Positions 17,436-27,428 of a DNA stretch of 64,000 bases are shown here, one piece after another. This stretch comes from Bartonella sp. B1099. Lineage in GTDB: Bacteria; Pseudomonadota; Alphaproteobacteria; Rhizobiales; Rhizobiaceae. Numbering within the stretch: position 1 is the first letter of the stretch; each line of letters opens with the position of its first letter. A program made the translations under genes and the position numbers. Location: positions 124,001 through 188,000 of the forward strand of contig NZ_CALYLN010000002.1 in assembly GCF_944801835.1 (NCBI RefSeq), written 5' to 3'. Under the pieces are notes generated by a model, which was not told where the DNA came from, made no database searches, and worked only from the letters and a program-made list of their open reading frames with translations.

Positions 17436-19163
17436 ATGCTCCACGACACACCACTTATCACAACCATTGTTGCCGGTTTATGTTTAGCATTTCTTTTGGG
17501 AATGATTGCTAGCCGTTTGCGGATTTCACCCCTTGTGGGCTATTTGTTAGCTGGTGTTATTGTGGGCCCCAATACAGGTGGATTTAAAATAGATTCCGTT
17601 ATTATCAATCAACTTGCTGAAATTGGTATTATTTTGCTCATGTTTGGTGTTGGGCTCCACTTTTCCTTAAAAGACCTTTTATCTGTCAAAGCGATTGCTG
17701 TCCCCGCTGCTATTGCCCAGATGGCATTTTCTGCTTTTTTAGGCTTATGTCTTGGTCTGATTATGGGATGGGGTCTTAGCGGAAGTTTGATCTTCGGTCT
17801 TGCTTTATCCATAGCAAGTACTGTTATCCTGTTACGTGCTTTGCAAGAGCGTCATCTTATTGAAACAGAAAAAGGCCGTATTGCCGTTGGATGGTTGATT
17901 ATTGAGGATTTAGCAATGGTCCTTATACTTGTCCTCATCCCATCCTTGGCAAGCACCCTCAACAATACAAACAAAGAAGCATTAGACCCTCTCGTTCAAT
18001 GGTTGGATTTAAGTATTTGGGGTGTTTTTGGTCTCACCATCCTGAAAGTCATTCTATTTATCGCATTAATGCTCGTCATTGGGCGACGCGTCATCCCATG
18101 GCTTTTAAAAATGAGCGCACAATCGGGATCACGTGAATTATTCCGTCTCAGCGTCTTTGCCATTGCCCTAGGCGTAGCTTTCGGAGCCGCTCATTTATTT
18201 GGTGTTTCTCTTTCTCTTGGTGCTTTTTTTGCCGGTATGGTCATGAGCGAATCAGAATTGAGTCACCGCGCTGCTGAAGAATCCTTACCACTACGCGATG
18301 CCTTTTCTGTTCTCTTTTTTGTTTCTGTAGGCATGTTATTTGATCCAGGAAAACTCTTGACTCATTTTTTTCCTCTTTTAGCAACCTTATTCATTATTGT
18401 GATTGGAAAATCTGCTGTTGCCTTTTTCATTGTTAAAGCTTTTCGCTATTCGAATGCAACGGCTTTGACGATTGCTGCAAGCCTTGCTCAAATCGGAGAA
18501 TTTTCCTTTATCCTTGCTGGTTTAAGTCTAAGCTTAGGACTTTTAAACAATGACGCTCATGATTTAATTCTTGGAGGAGCAATTTTTTCTATTTTGCTCA
18601 ATCCTCTTGTTTTCATTGCCTGTAACAAAATAAAAAAACGTCTAGAAAAAATTTCTGTCTCTTCACAAAATACCCAAACAATTATTGATATTGATCCACA
18701 AGATCCTGACCAAGATTTTTTACAAATGACCATAAAAAACAACCATATCGTCATTATTGGCTATGGTCGTATTGGTCAATGTATTGCATTATCTTTAGTA
18801 AATAGAGATCAACCCATAGTGATTGTGGAAGAATCAAAACGCCTCGCTGATAAAGCAATTGCCGATGGCTTTGAGGTTATTTGTGGTAATATCATTCAAC
18901 AAGAAATAATGAACGCAGCCAATATAAATAATGCACATAAAGTTGTTATTACAATGCGAAGTACCATTGAAGTCGGAGAATGTATCGTGAATATACGTGA
19001 TATGCAGAAGGATATCCAGATAATCACACATGCATTATCCGACACAGAAACAGCTTATCTCATTGATTTAGGGGCTGATGTTGTAGTAACGGATGATGAA
19101 GAAATTGCCAATGGCATTATAGGGCATATAACAGAACAAAGGTCTGTAAAAAAATATGCATAA
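17436..19163 (+). CDS. CPA2-type cation/proton antiporter with RCK/TrkA-N domain (KefB/YbaL-like)
   Basis: 575 residues. About 12 membrane helices (1-395) carry antiporter motifs such as SPLVGYLLAGVIVGPNTGGF and LFFVSVGMLFDP. A cytoplasmic Rossmann domain follows (about 430-575): HIVIIGYGRIGQCIALSLV binds NAD(H), and VEESKRLADKAIADGFEVI matches TrkA-N. Such proteins exchange K+ or Na+ for H+. No KefF/KefG ancillary gene is adjacent, and the ion is unknown. It lies 100 bases after secDF. Confidence 0.9.
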   Translation: MLHDTPLITTIVAGLCLAFLLGMIASRLRISPLVGYLLAGVIVGPNTGGFKIDSVIINQLAEIGIILLMFGVGLHFSLKDLLSVKAIAVPAAIAQMAFSAFLGLCLGLIMGWGLSGSLIFGLALSIASTVILLRALQERHLIETEKGRIAVGWLIIEDLAMVLILVLIPSLASTLNNTNKEALDPLVQWLDLSIWGVFGLTILKVILFIALMLVIGRRVIPWLLKMSAQSGSRELFRLSVFAIALGVAFGAAHLFGVSLSLGAFFAGMVMSESELSHRAAEESLPLRDAFSVLFFVSVGMLFDPGKLLTHFFPLLATLFIIVIGKSAVAFFIVKAFRYSNATALTIAASLAQIGEFSFILAGLSLSLGLLNNDAHDLILGGAIFSILLNPLVFIACNKIKKRLEKISVSSQNTQTIIDIDPQDPDQDFLQMTIKNNHIVIIGYGRIGQCIALSLVNRDQPIVIVEESKRLADKAIADGFEVICGNIIQQEIMNAANINNAHKVVITMRSTIEVGECIVNIRDMQKDIQIITHALSDTETAYLIDLGADVVVTDDEEIANGIIGHITEQRSVKKYA

Positions 19164-19203
19164 TCATGAAAATTTATAGAAAACTAAAAATGGATAAAGA
19201 AGC

Positions 19204-20157
19204 GTGAAAATAAAGCAATTTATATGGCCCTTAATTGGTATCTTAGCAATGCTGATATCTATTCGGATTCTTTATATAAAGCTCTCTGCCATTTCGTTCA
19301 CAGACGTATTGGAACGCTTGAGCGATTTAAATGCACAGCACTGGTTATTAGCCTGTTTATGTTCCCTGCTTGCTTATGCTGCTCTTGCTGGCTACGATCG
19401 TATTGCCTTGCAACATCTAGGCCATAAAATTTCTTGGATTTTCATCGCTATCTGTTCATTTACAACTTACGCTCTTTCACACAATATCGGTGCTTCCGTT
19501 TTTTCTGGTGCCGTCGTGCGTTATCGTGCCTATAAAATGAAAGGATTAAATGGAACAGAAATCGCCATATTAGTAGGTTTTTGTTCTTTTACTTTTGTCA
19601 TCGGCACAATCTTACTGTTAGGGATCGTTTTGGTTCTGCAACCCGAAATTATCACCCTCATTCATGAAGGGCTTCCTGAATGGCTTGGAACGACAGTTGG
19701 GGGCATTTTACTCAGTTGCATAGCACTTTATACGTTTGGGAGTTGGCTTCAATTGAAACCCTTACGCTTGGGCAAGAAAATTCAGCTTTCCTATCCACGG
19801 CTAAAAATTGTTATTCAACAGCTCCTCATTAGCCCTCTAGAGCTTTTAGGAGCAGCAGGAATTATATATGCTGTTCTCCCCTACAATGCAGATATTCATT
19901 TTATTTCTGTTCTTGGCGTTTTCTTAGCATCTTTTACGATAACACTTCTCTCCAATGCGCCAGCAGGAGGCGTAGGCGTTCTTGAAGCGCTCTTCATAAC
20001 AGGTATGCCCCATATAAACCCAACCGATGTTATCGCAGCACTTATTGTTTTTAGAATACTTTATTTGATCATACCACTCATCATTTCATTATTCGTGGTC
20101 GCCATCTTTGAAGCGCAACAATATTGGAAAAGAGCCCCTAAAACACCCCCTAAATAA
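19204..20157 (+). CDS. Integral membrane protein of the LPG synthase N-terminal (flippase-like, UPF0104) family
   Basis: 317 residues with about eight membrane helices. Family segments include HNIGASVFSGAVVRYRAYKM, where the conserved R/Y-rich stretch lies, and SNAPAGGVGVLEALFITGMP. The domain occurs as the flippase part of MprF and as stand-alone proteins of unknown lipid substrate. The catalytic aminoacyltransferase domain of MprF is absent, so it does not make lysyl-phosphatidylglycerol on its own. GTG start preceded by AAAGAAG. It follows the antiporter after 40 bases, so probably the same transcript. Confidence 0.85.
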   Translation: MKIKQFIWPLIGILAMLISIRILYIKLSAISFTDVLERLSDLNAQHWLLACLCSLLAYAALAGYDRIALQHLGHKISWIFIAICSFTTYALSHNIGASVFSGAVVRYRAYKMKGLNGTEIAILVGFCSFTFVIGTILLLGIVLVLQPEIITLIHEGLPEWLGTTVGGILLSCIALYTFGSWLQLKPLRLGKKIQLSYPRLKIVIQQLLISPLELLGAAGIIYAVLPYNADIHFISVLGVFLASFTITLLSNAPAGGVGVLEALFITGMPHINPTDVIAALIVFRILYLIIPLIISLFVVAIFEAQQYWKRAPKTPPK

Positions 20158-20511
20158 ATAAAAGACTATCAATGGCTTCTTGTGTGTGTGCCTATCAATG
20201 ATATAATCATTGCCGGAGTTCAGTTGCATCTGTAAATTAATACAATCATTATTTTTTATTTATCTTTTTGCCTTCGAACTTGAAATGCCCCCTTTATAAG
20301 AAGCTGATTCTAAAAAAACGGAGAAATATTTATCTATTTTCCTTCAAAAAAAAATGCCCATAAACTTGAAAATAGTTATCCGTGTAAAAAACAATCGTTT
20401 CTACAACATATAACATATTGATTTATAAATATAATTTATCTTTATTCAACTTGAATGAAACCCTTGAATACTGTAAAATTTTCTCATTTCAAATCTCTTC
20501 CACATTGAATC

Positions 20512-20712
20512 AATCAAAACCCTTCGCTTGCATGTTATAAACGGGAAGAGCCTTATGGCATAAAACTGTACAAAAAGACTAAAAACGCCTTTCTTGCTTA
20601 TAAAGAGTCTCAAGTACCAAGAGCTGTTGGAATACCATTGGAAGCTGGCAAACAGTATGGTGGTATCGGATTGTTCCTCCTCCCCAATTTCATTGAACCT
20701 CTTATATCTTAA
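20512..20712 (+). pseudogene. Start-less 66-codon open fragment, probable gene remnant
   Basis: An open frame (NQNPSLACYKREEPYGIKLY..., KNAFLAYKESQVPRAVGI..., GIGLFLLPNFIEPLIS-stop) has a stop directly upstream and no start codon. A related but more broken stretch lies at 47.75-47.92 kb (shared words around AAAGACTAAAAA-GC, CAAGTA-CCAAG-GCTTGTTG and GTTCCTCC). I infer two fossils of one gene family. The rest of 20158-20755 shows nothing. Confidence 0.35.
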
Positions 20713-20755
20713 AAAATTTCAAGCAATCAACAAATTATTTATAATATAAAATAAA

Positions 20756-20831
<76 letters not shown>

Positions 20832-21172
20832 ATAAGCTTCCCAAAAGATGAGCTAAAAAATGAGAATGAGCGTTTCTATAACGCTCCTAAGGGTGGATGT
20901 CTAGATATTTTGTTGTTTTTTATATAGCCTCATTGTCTGCAGGGCTTAAAATATGCTATTGACCACTTGATCTTATATAAAAATAAACCCATTATAAGAA
21001 GCTCTATACATAAATATTCTGATTGTTATACAGAACCTATAATTGGAGGATTATCGAGCATAATGCCCGAGCAAAATTTAGAGGAACCTTCTTGTCGTTA
21101 TCAGCGGAATGGGGCGTCGCTTTGTTTTATCAATAATCATATGCGTTTAGGAAATATTTTTCTGTTTTTCCC

Positions 21173-21199
21173 TTTGAATGTAAGTTTTTTACATTCAAA
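21173..21199. promoter_or_regulatory. Perfect 11-bp hairpin in the terC leader
   Basis: TTTGAATGTAA and TTACATTCAAA pair fully around a 5-base loop, about 80 bases before the TerC-family start. No T run follows, so a terminator is not obvious. It could be an mRNA structure or protein site. The 20832-21277 spacer otherwise shows only a TTG-initiated frame that I do not credit. I looked for the yybP-ykoY manganese riboswitch consensus and did not find it. Confidence 0.5.
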
Positions 21200-21277
21200 A
21201 TTCATGATCCAATATGCGAATAAAAGCCCATGATTTTTTTGTCAATCGCGCGCTTTTAAGCTTTTAAAAGGTGAGAA

Positions 21278-22846
21278 ATGATGGAATGGATCACTGATCC
21301 CCATGCGTGGTTTGGTTTGGTCACGTTGGTTTTCCTCGAAATTGTTTTAGGAATAGATAACCTTATCTTTATTGCAATTTTAGCTGAAAAATTGCCACTA
21401 CATTTGCGTGACCGAGCACGCTTGATAGGTCTTACTTTAGCATTAATCATGCGGCTTTTCCTTCTTACAGTTATTGGATGGGTTATGAGACTCGATATGG
21501 TCATTCTTTCACTTTCATCTTTTGTCTTTAGTTGGCATAGCTTTATTTTAATTGGTGGAGGAGCCTTTTTGCTGGCAAAAGGAACGTTAGAATTACATGA
21601 AAGGTTAGAAGGAGTATCACATGAAAGAAAAACAGGCGTTGCTTATGCTGTTTTTTGGCAAGTAATTGTTCAAGTCGTGGTGCTGGATGCTGTTTTTTCA
21701 CTCGATAGTATTATTACCGCAACAGGTATGATTGCAAAAGAACAAGCAGCCGTTATGTATATCGCAGTTATTACTGCTATGGGAGTCATGATGTGTGGCT
21801 CGGGCTCTCTTATGCGTTTTATTAATCGTCATCCCACTATTGTAATCCTTTGTCTTGGATTTTTGATGATGATTGGTTTTACGCTCATTGTTGAAGGATT
21901 CGGTTTTCATATTCCCAAAGGGTATTTGTATGCTGCTATTGGTTTTTCTGTTCTCATCGAAGCTTTTAATCAAATTGGACGTCGTAACCGTGAAAAGATG
22001 ATTACAACGAATGATCTACGCAGTAGAACAGCTGATGCTGTTTTAAGGCTCTTAGGAGGAGGAAGTAAAGATAGTCATCTTGCTGAAACTGTAGATGTCA
22101 TTGCGGAACAAGCCGCAGCTTCTGAGTTATTTAGACCAGAAGAAAAAGAGATGATTCGTGGTGTTCTCGATTTAGCAGATCGTCCTGTTCGCTCTATCAT
22201 GTCGCCGCGCAATGAGATTGAGTGGTTAGATTTAAATGCTGATGAAAATGAAATGCGTGAAGAATTACAAAAGGTTAAACATAGCCGCTTAATTCTTGCG
22301 CGTGAAAAAGTGGATGAATTTGTTGGCGTTGCGTTAACAAAAGATCTTCTTTTGAATCTGGCTGAGGGTAAAAAGATTAATTGGAAAAAAGCAATGCGAG
22401 AACCGCTTGTTGTTCATGAAAACACAAGTGTTTTACGATTGATGGAACAATTACGCCATTCTTCGATTCAGCTTGCAATTATTGTTGATGAGCATGGCTC
22501 TTTTGAAGGAATTGCAACACCAACCGATATTCTTGAAGCTATTGCAGGAGATTTTCCTGATGACGATGAAGAGCTCATGATCGCAGAACAACTTGAAAAT
22601 GGCAGCCTTCTTGTAGAGGGATACGCTGATATCCGCCGTTTAAGTGGTTATCTTGGACGAAATCTTGTTGATGAGGCAGATCGTTATACGACTCTGGCAG
22701 GCTTTATGCTTTGGCAATTTGGTCATTTGCCGAATGAAGGGGAAAGTTTTGAAACCGATGGTTTACGCTTTAAAGTGATTGAAATGGAACGCCGAAACAT
22801 ATCTAAAATTCTTATTTCTCCACTTGTGTTACCAGAAAAAAGCTAA
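21278..22846 (+). CDS. TerC-family membrane protein with CBS pair and CorC/HlyC domain
   Basis: 522 residues. A TerC domain of seven or so helices (1-230) contains the acidic motifs EIVLGIDNLIFIAIL and VVVLDAVFSLDSIITATGM, which resemble metal-coordinating sites. Two CBS motifs follow (about 305-425, DRPVRSIMSPRNEIEWLDL and ILEAIAGDFPDDDEE nearby), then a transporter-associated CorC/HlyC domain (about 440-520). The layout is that of E. coli YoaE/YegH. TerC proteins are linked to Mn2+ export or metalation of exported enzymes. AAGGTGAG precedes the ATG. Substrate not determined. Confidence 0.9.
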   Translation: MMEWITDPHAWFGLVTLVFLEIVLGIDNLIFIAILAEKLPLHLRDRARLIGLTLALIMRLFLLTVIGWVMRLDMVILSLSSFVFSWHSFILIGGGAFLLAKGTLELHERLEGVSHERKTGVAYAVFWQVIVQVVVLDAVFSLDSIITATGMIAKEQAAVMYIAVITAMGVMMCGSGSLMRFINRHPTIVILCLGFLMMIGFTLIVEGFGFHIPKGYLYAAIGFSVLIEAFNQIGRRNREKMITTNDLRSRTADAVLRLLGGGSKDSHLAETVDVIAEQAAASELFRPEEKEMIRGVLDLADRPVRSIMSPRNEIEWLDLNADENEMREELQKVKHSRLILAREKVDEFVGVALTKDLLLNLAEGKKINWKKAMREPLVVHENTSVLRLMEQLRHSSIQLAIIVDEHGSFEGIATPTDILEAIAGDFPDDDEELMIAEQLENGSLLVEGYADIRRLSGYLGRNLVDEADRYTTLAGFMLWQFGHLPNEGESFETDGLRFKVIEMERRNISKILISPLVLPEKS

Positions 22847-23273
22847 TTCTTTTGATCCATAAGGTTAAGTAAAAAGATTTTTCTTCATGATGAGAAAGTG
22901 AAAAGAATAAGAAATTGATAACTTAATTGTATTGTCCTTATTTTATATTTTTTAAGCGGAAAGAATGAATGTACAAAAATTAAGTTATCAATAAATTTTC
23001 AGTACAAAAAAGTTTTCACTGATGATTTGCAAAGAGCGCTAAAAGGAAAAATGGTGCATAATTAGGTCATTAATCTCAAAAATGATAATTTTATACAACA
23101 TATTGATGCATAATTATTATTTACCATTTTTTTTATTAAAATACTCCGCCATCTTCACATCCAGAAAGCTTCTTTCAACCATCAAATTGCCGTGTTAGAT
23201 TGCCATCATTGATGCATTCACTGAACTGATGAAGAGACTTTAGAGATTTGATACTTATCGATTATAGAGAAAA
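22847..23273. other. Gene-free spacer after the TerC-family gene
   Basis: AT-rich, no supported frame, no hairpin with a T tract. The sequence looks like decayed DNA leading into the dehydrogenase pseudogene. Confidence 0.4.
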
Positions 23274-23925
23274 ATGACAATGAAAATTGCTATAACCGAT
23301 AGAATAACTCAAATGAGTGAGTTTAAAAAAATCTAAGAAAAATTGATGTCTTATTAATCTGGCATGCAAAAATAACAGAAAAAGCAGCTAAAAAACACAG
23401 TGTTGAATTGGCTAATATCCTTCTTGTATAGATAAAGTCACTGATGATTTAGCAAAAAATATAATAAAACATAGCAAAAAAACAATCTTAAAATGTTCCG
23501 TTCAAAGCATAAAACCATTGAGTTAGCCGAATTCAAAAAAAATAGGGAAAGCAACACTAGAACGTTAAAGCCTTTTGGATTCAAAATTATTGCCTATGAA
23601 CCATATACTAATGAAGCTCTCGCTAAATCACTCAACTTCAAAATTTTAAAAGATATGAATACACATCCAAGATAATCTAATGTGATATCACGACATTGCC
23701 CTCTTCCCAACAAAACATATAGAAATGATTAATTCAGGATTCCTCAAAAAGAGTAAGAAAAAGCTATCTTTGTGAATACCGCAAAGGATAAAATCCTCAG
23801 CGATTTTGATTTCTTAGAGAAGCATCTAGGCAAAAATCCTGAGTTCTCCACGCGTTCCTTGATGTTCTTCCTGTAAAACCCCACCCAATAGCCTACTCTC
23901 TCATTAAAAACTTGGAGAGACAATG
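23274..23925 (+). pseudogene. Decayed D-isomer-specific 2-hydroxyacid dehydrogenase
   Basis: Pieces of one NAD-dependent dehydrogenase appear in order but in different frames. These are an N-terminus MTMKIAITDRITQMSEF (stop soon after), then KPFGFKIIAYEPYTNEALAK (the region after the NAD-binding fold), then INSGFLKKSKK, then KAIFVNTAKDKILSD, then LDVLPVKPHPIAYSL. Several stops and at least two frame changes make it inactive, and the cofactor-binding GxGxxG part is missing. The intact FAH-family gene follows directly, so the pair was probably a short catabolic operon. Confidence 0.75.
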
Positions 23926-24063
23926 CTGACTGTTTATTATCAATAATTGATCATTAATCCACACAATGCATATTTTTTACAAAGCTCATAGATCGATATG
24001 AGAAAAGATATTGTTTCCCTAGTGATATCTTTTCGATATAAAAGAAGAATTTGGAGATTTCCT

Positions 24064-24672
24064 ATGATTAATAATATTTACTGCGTCGGATATAATTATG
24101 TTAAACATGCACATGAACTGGGTAATGTTGTTCAAGATGAACCTGTTATCTTTAGCAAACCGAATAGTTCACTCATCTTAGGAAATCAAATTGATCTTCC
24201 TGATTTTTCCAAAGAAATTCATTTCGAAACTGAAATTGTGCTCAGAATCTCAAAGGATACTTTTATGGTCGATGAAAGGAAAGCTGAAGAATGTTACGAT
24301 GCTGTAGCGGTAGGTCTTGATCTAACCGCTAGAGATTTGCAAACAAAACTGAAAGAAAAAAAGCTTCCTTGGCTTTTATCTAAAGGTTTTAAAGGAGCCG
24401 CATACGTCTCTGACTTCATAAACAAAGAAAAAATAAACAACCCAATAACTTTTGAAATGAAGTTGAATGGAGAAACGAGACAACTTGGCAATACGAAAGA
24501 TATGATTTTTAGCTTTAGAAAAATAATATCATTCTTAAGTCGCTACATTCAGTTACAAAGTAATGATATCATCTATACAGGCACTCCACAGGGCGTAGGA
24601 AAACTTTCCTCATATGATGAAATAGAACTGTATCTCGAAGAAAAATTAATTTCAGAAATAAAGGTCAAATGA
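24064..24672 (+). CDS. Fumarylacetoacetate hydrolase (FAH) family protein
   Basis: 202 residues, a typical single-domain FAH-family hydrolase or decarboxylase such as acylpyruvases. Metal ligands are likely E55 and E57 in HFETEIVLRISKD and D84 or so in AVAVGLDLTARDLQ. The closing motif YTGTPQGVGKL is present. I start at the ATG at 24064 with GGAGATTTCCT before it. An in-frame ATG at 23998 would add 22 basic residues outside the family. The neighbouring dehydrogenase gene is dead, so its original pathway is at least partly lost. Substrate unknown. Confidence 0.82.
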   Translation: MINNIYCVGYNYVKHAHELGNVVQDEPVIFSKPNSSLILGNQIDLPDFSKEIHFETEIVLRISKDTFMVDERKAEECYDAVAVGLDLTARDLQTKLKEKKLPWLLSKGFKGAAYVSDFINKEKINNPITFEMKLNGETRQLGNTKDMIFSFRKIISFLSRYIQLQSNDIIYTGTPQGVGKLSSYDEIELYLEEKLISEIKVK

Positions 24673-25278
24673 ATCATCAAATACTCCCCTTTTTCATAGT
24701 CTCATTTTTTAGTTATATCCCCCAGTTTCAATATGGCTCTTATCATCGATAATGCTACGAAACAGGAAAGAAAAAAGCTGAACTCTCCTCTGTTCCTTTG
24801 TGAAAAAAGGGGCTCCTTTTTACTTATGATAGCATCATAAAAATAAAAAAAGTGATTTTAGAAAGCACTTAAATTTTTGATCATTAAAGACTTTTCCCTA
24901 AACTAAGATGACAATTCTCTAACGCTCCTTGAGAAAAAATTAAAACACTCTCTTATGAATAACAACATACTGATTATAAAGTCATAAAGAAAGTCTAACA
25001 ATTCCCAGAAATAATTTTAAAGGAGCACTCTATCGAGTCCTTTTTATGAGCCATTTATTTGTTATTAAAACAATAAAAAGCGCCCTCTTCAAATATCTGT
25101 TATGTTATTTTAAGAGAAAAACATTCTTTTTTTTCAAAACTATATTCTTTTCTTTATCCACACAAAATCATAAAAAATGTTTTTTTCCTTTACACCTCAT
25201 TTATATCATGCTTCGATACGAAATATACCTTTTTAGTGTCATTTAATCTCAAAATAATTCAAAGGGAACCCCCAAAAA
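24673..25278. other. Spacer upstream of cycA copy 1, 3' part duplicated
   Basis: About 600 AT-rich bases. A 66-codon frame at 25046-25246 is low-complexity (Phe/Lys/Leu) and not credited. The last 130 bases are clearly related to 27260-27395 in front of the second permease copy (shared AAAATCATA, GGAAC...CCCAAAAATGAA), so the promoter and leader were duplicated with the gene. Confidence 0.5.
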
Positions 25279-26679
25279 ATGAATGGTAAACAAAATTTAA
25301 AAGATGATCCTCAAAAGAAACTACAACGTGGCCTCGATAATCGTCACGTACAACTTATAGCCCTCGGTGGGGCTATTGGAACAGGACTCTTCATGGGATC
25401 AGGAAAAACAATTAGTGTAGCAGGCCCTTCTATCATACTTGTTTATGCTATTATTGGATGTGCCCTATACTTTGTCATGCGTGCGATGGGAGAATTATTG
25501 CTTTCTAATTCACAATATCGATCTCTTATTGATTTTTCAACCGATATGCTAGGACCGGGAATCGCTTTTTTTGTTGGTTGGAACTATTGGTTAAGCTGGG
25601 TTGTGACTGGAGCAGCAGATATTATTGCTATCATTAATTATATGCATTTCTGGTGGCCAACACTTAATCCATGGATTGTTGTTTTTGCTTGTATTGGTTT
25701 CTTTTTAATCCTCAACCTCCTTGCCGTAAAGTTTTTCGGTGAACTTGAATTCTGGTTTGGTCTTATCAAAGTTGTAGCAATTTTAGCATTAGTTATTGTT
25801 GGATTTTATATGATTGCTACAGGCTTTACCTCTCCAAATGGTACGGTTGCTTCTCTCAGTCACGTATGGAATGGTGGAGACATATTCCCCCGAGGGATTA
25901 CCGGTTTTTTTGCCGGATTTCAAATTGCCATTTTTTCTTTTGTTGGGATTGAAATTGCTGGAACAACGGCAGCAGAAGTCAAAGAGCCTAAAAAAGTTCT
26001 TCCTAAAGCAATTAATGCAATACCGGTTCGTATTGTCCTTTTTTACATCCTGTCTCTTGCTGTAATTATGTCTGTTACACCTTGGAACCAAATTGTTCCA
26101 GAAAAAAGCCCCTTTGTCTCCATGTTTTGGCTTGCAGGCATTCCAATAGCTGCGGGTTTGGTCAATTTTGTTGTTCTCACCTCAGCAGCGTCTTCAGCCA
26201 ATAGTGGTATTTTTTCGACTAGCCGCATGATATACGGGCTTGCAACACAAAAAGGTGCCCCTCCAATTTTGGGCAAACTTTCTAAATACCGTGTTCCAGC
26301 CAATGCTCTGTTCTTTTCCTGTCTATGTATTTTACTAGGATACACAATTGCCTCATCATCTCCAAGCATCATAAGTGCTTTTACAATTGTAACCTGCATT
26401 TCAGCGATTGCATTTTTATTCGTATGGTCCGTTATTTTAATTAGCTATATTGTGTATCGTCGCAATCACCCTCATCTACATGCTGAATCCGTCTACAAAA
26501 TGCCGGGAGGTCCCATTATGTGCGGGGTTGTATTAGTTTTTTTTGCTTTTATGCTCTATTTGTTGACATTAGAACATGACACCCTAACAGCTTTAAAATA
26601 CAGTATCTTTTGGTTTATTTTCTTAGGCATAATGTACTTTATGTTTATAAGAAAAAAAATTGCTCCAAAAAATAAATAA
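25279..26679 (+). CDS. cycA: APC-family D-serine/D-alanine/glycine permease, copy 1
   Basis: 466 residues, 12 predicted membrane helices. Strong resemblance to E. coli CycA through the first helices (ALGGAIGTGLFMGSGKTIS, VMRAMGELLLSN, WVVTGAADIIAI) and the central segment GFFAGFQIAIFSFVGIE with TTAAEVKEP. It imports glycine, D-alanine, D-serine or related amino acids with protons. AAGGGAACC precedes the start. It ends in a terminator and is followed by a second copy of about 75-80 percent protein identity by eye. Exact substrate range may differ between copies. Confidence 0.9.
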   Translation: MNGKQNLKDDPQKKLQRGLDNRHVQLIALGGAIGTGLFMGSGKTISVAGPSIILVYAIIGCALYFVMRAMGELLLSNSQYRSLIDFSTDMLGPGIAFFVGWNYWLSWVVTGAADIIAIINYMHFWWPTLNPWIVVFACIGFFLILNLLAVKFFGELEFWFGLIKVVAILALVIVGFYMIATGFTSPNGTVASLSHVWNGGDIFPRGITGFFAGFQIAIFSFVGIEIAGTTAAEVKEPKKVLPKAINAIPVRIVLFYILSLAVIMSVTPWNQIVPEKSPFVSMFWLAGIPIAAGLVNFVVLTSAASSANSGIFSTSRMIYGLATQKGAPPILGKLSKYRVPANALFFSCLCILLGYTIASSSPSIISAFTIVTCISAIAFLFVWSVILISYIVYRRNHPHLHAESVYKMPGGPIMCGVVLVFFAFMLYLLTLEHDTLTALKYSIFWFIFLGIMYFMFIRKKIAPKNK

Positions 26680-26696
26680 GATCATACAAAACATTT

Positions 26697-26726
26697 CAAA
26701 AAAGGGTAACTAAGGTTACCCTTTTT
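26697..26726 (+). terminator. Rho-independent terminator of cycA copy 1
   Basis: AAAGGGTAAC and GTTACCCTTT form a perfect 10-base stem around TAAG and are flanked by A and T runs. The same stem recurs after copy 2. Confidence 0.9.
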
Positions 26727-27391
26727 CTACTTAACCTTCTTCTGATACCACAAAAGAAGAAGATTCCTCTCAGCACCGATTTGTAAACAATCTGACCTGT
26801 TAAAGGAAGTGCTACTGACCACTTATATAGTTCTACCCTACATAAAGCTCCAGCAAAGCCTCCCCCGAATACTGACCACACATTCTTAAAATACCTAAAA
26901 TGTATAAAATTTTCTATGCTTTATCACTGCTCTCAACAAGGGTTGTTGTACGGCATAATAGGATAAGACACGAGCTATTCTGCAAAGAATTTTCTATAAA
27001 ACTTCACCTACCTTGGTGACTAAAAATATTTAGATTATACTTCCCTCCCCCAAAAAACTATAAAAATATTTTTTATTTTTAAATAAATTATAATTTTATT
27101 TTAAAAAATATTTTAAGTATATTTTTATAAAAAATTATTTTATCAAAATAAATAATACTATATATTTAATATTACCATGTATAAATAATAAAAATTAAAA
27201 TTTTATACTAAAATTCATATGACAATAATTTTTATAAAATAATTATTTCATTAATTAATAAAATTTTTTCTTTATTTATATAAAATCATAGAAAAAATTC
27301 TTTACTCATCAGCTATATCGTGTTCCGATAGAAGGTATTATCTTTTTAGGATAATTTTTATTTCAAAATAACTAAAGGGAACTTCCCAAAA
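26727..27391. other. Very AT-rich spacer between the two permease copies
   Basis: No supported gene. From 27050 to 27260 the DNA is almost pure A/T. The last 130 bases repeat the leader of copy 1. Confidence 0.5.
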
Positions 27392-27428
27392 ATGAACAAA
27401 CAAAATTTAGAAAAAAACTAAGAAGAAA

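Noticed and set aside
20967-21233. 88-codon frame before the TerC-family gene
   Set aside because: TTG start without a ribosome site, and it covers the leader hairpin. More likely untranslated leader.
20832-21277. yybP-ykoY (Mn2+) riboswitch before the TerC-family gene
   Set aside because: I looked for the conserved GGGGAGUA-type core and did not find it.
25046-25246. 66-codon Phe/Lys-rich frame before cycA copy 1
   Set aside because: Low complexity, and its end lies in leader sequence that is duplicated without the frame being kept before copy 2.
26696-26881. 61-codon reverse frame between the permease copies
   Set aside because: Overlaps the terminator stem and has no domain or ribosome site.
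27410-27421. A AAA AAC slippery heptamer right before the stop in the second permease copy
   Set aside because: A minus-one shift would lead to the wrong frame. The permease frame needs plus one, so programmed minus-one frameshifting does not explain it.
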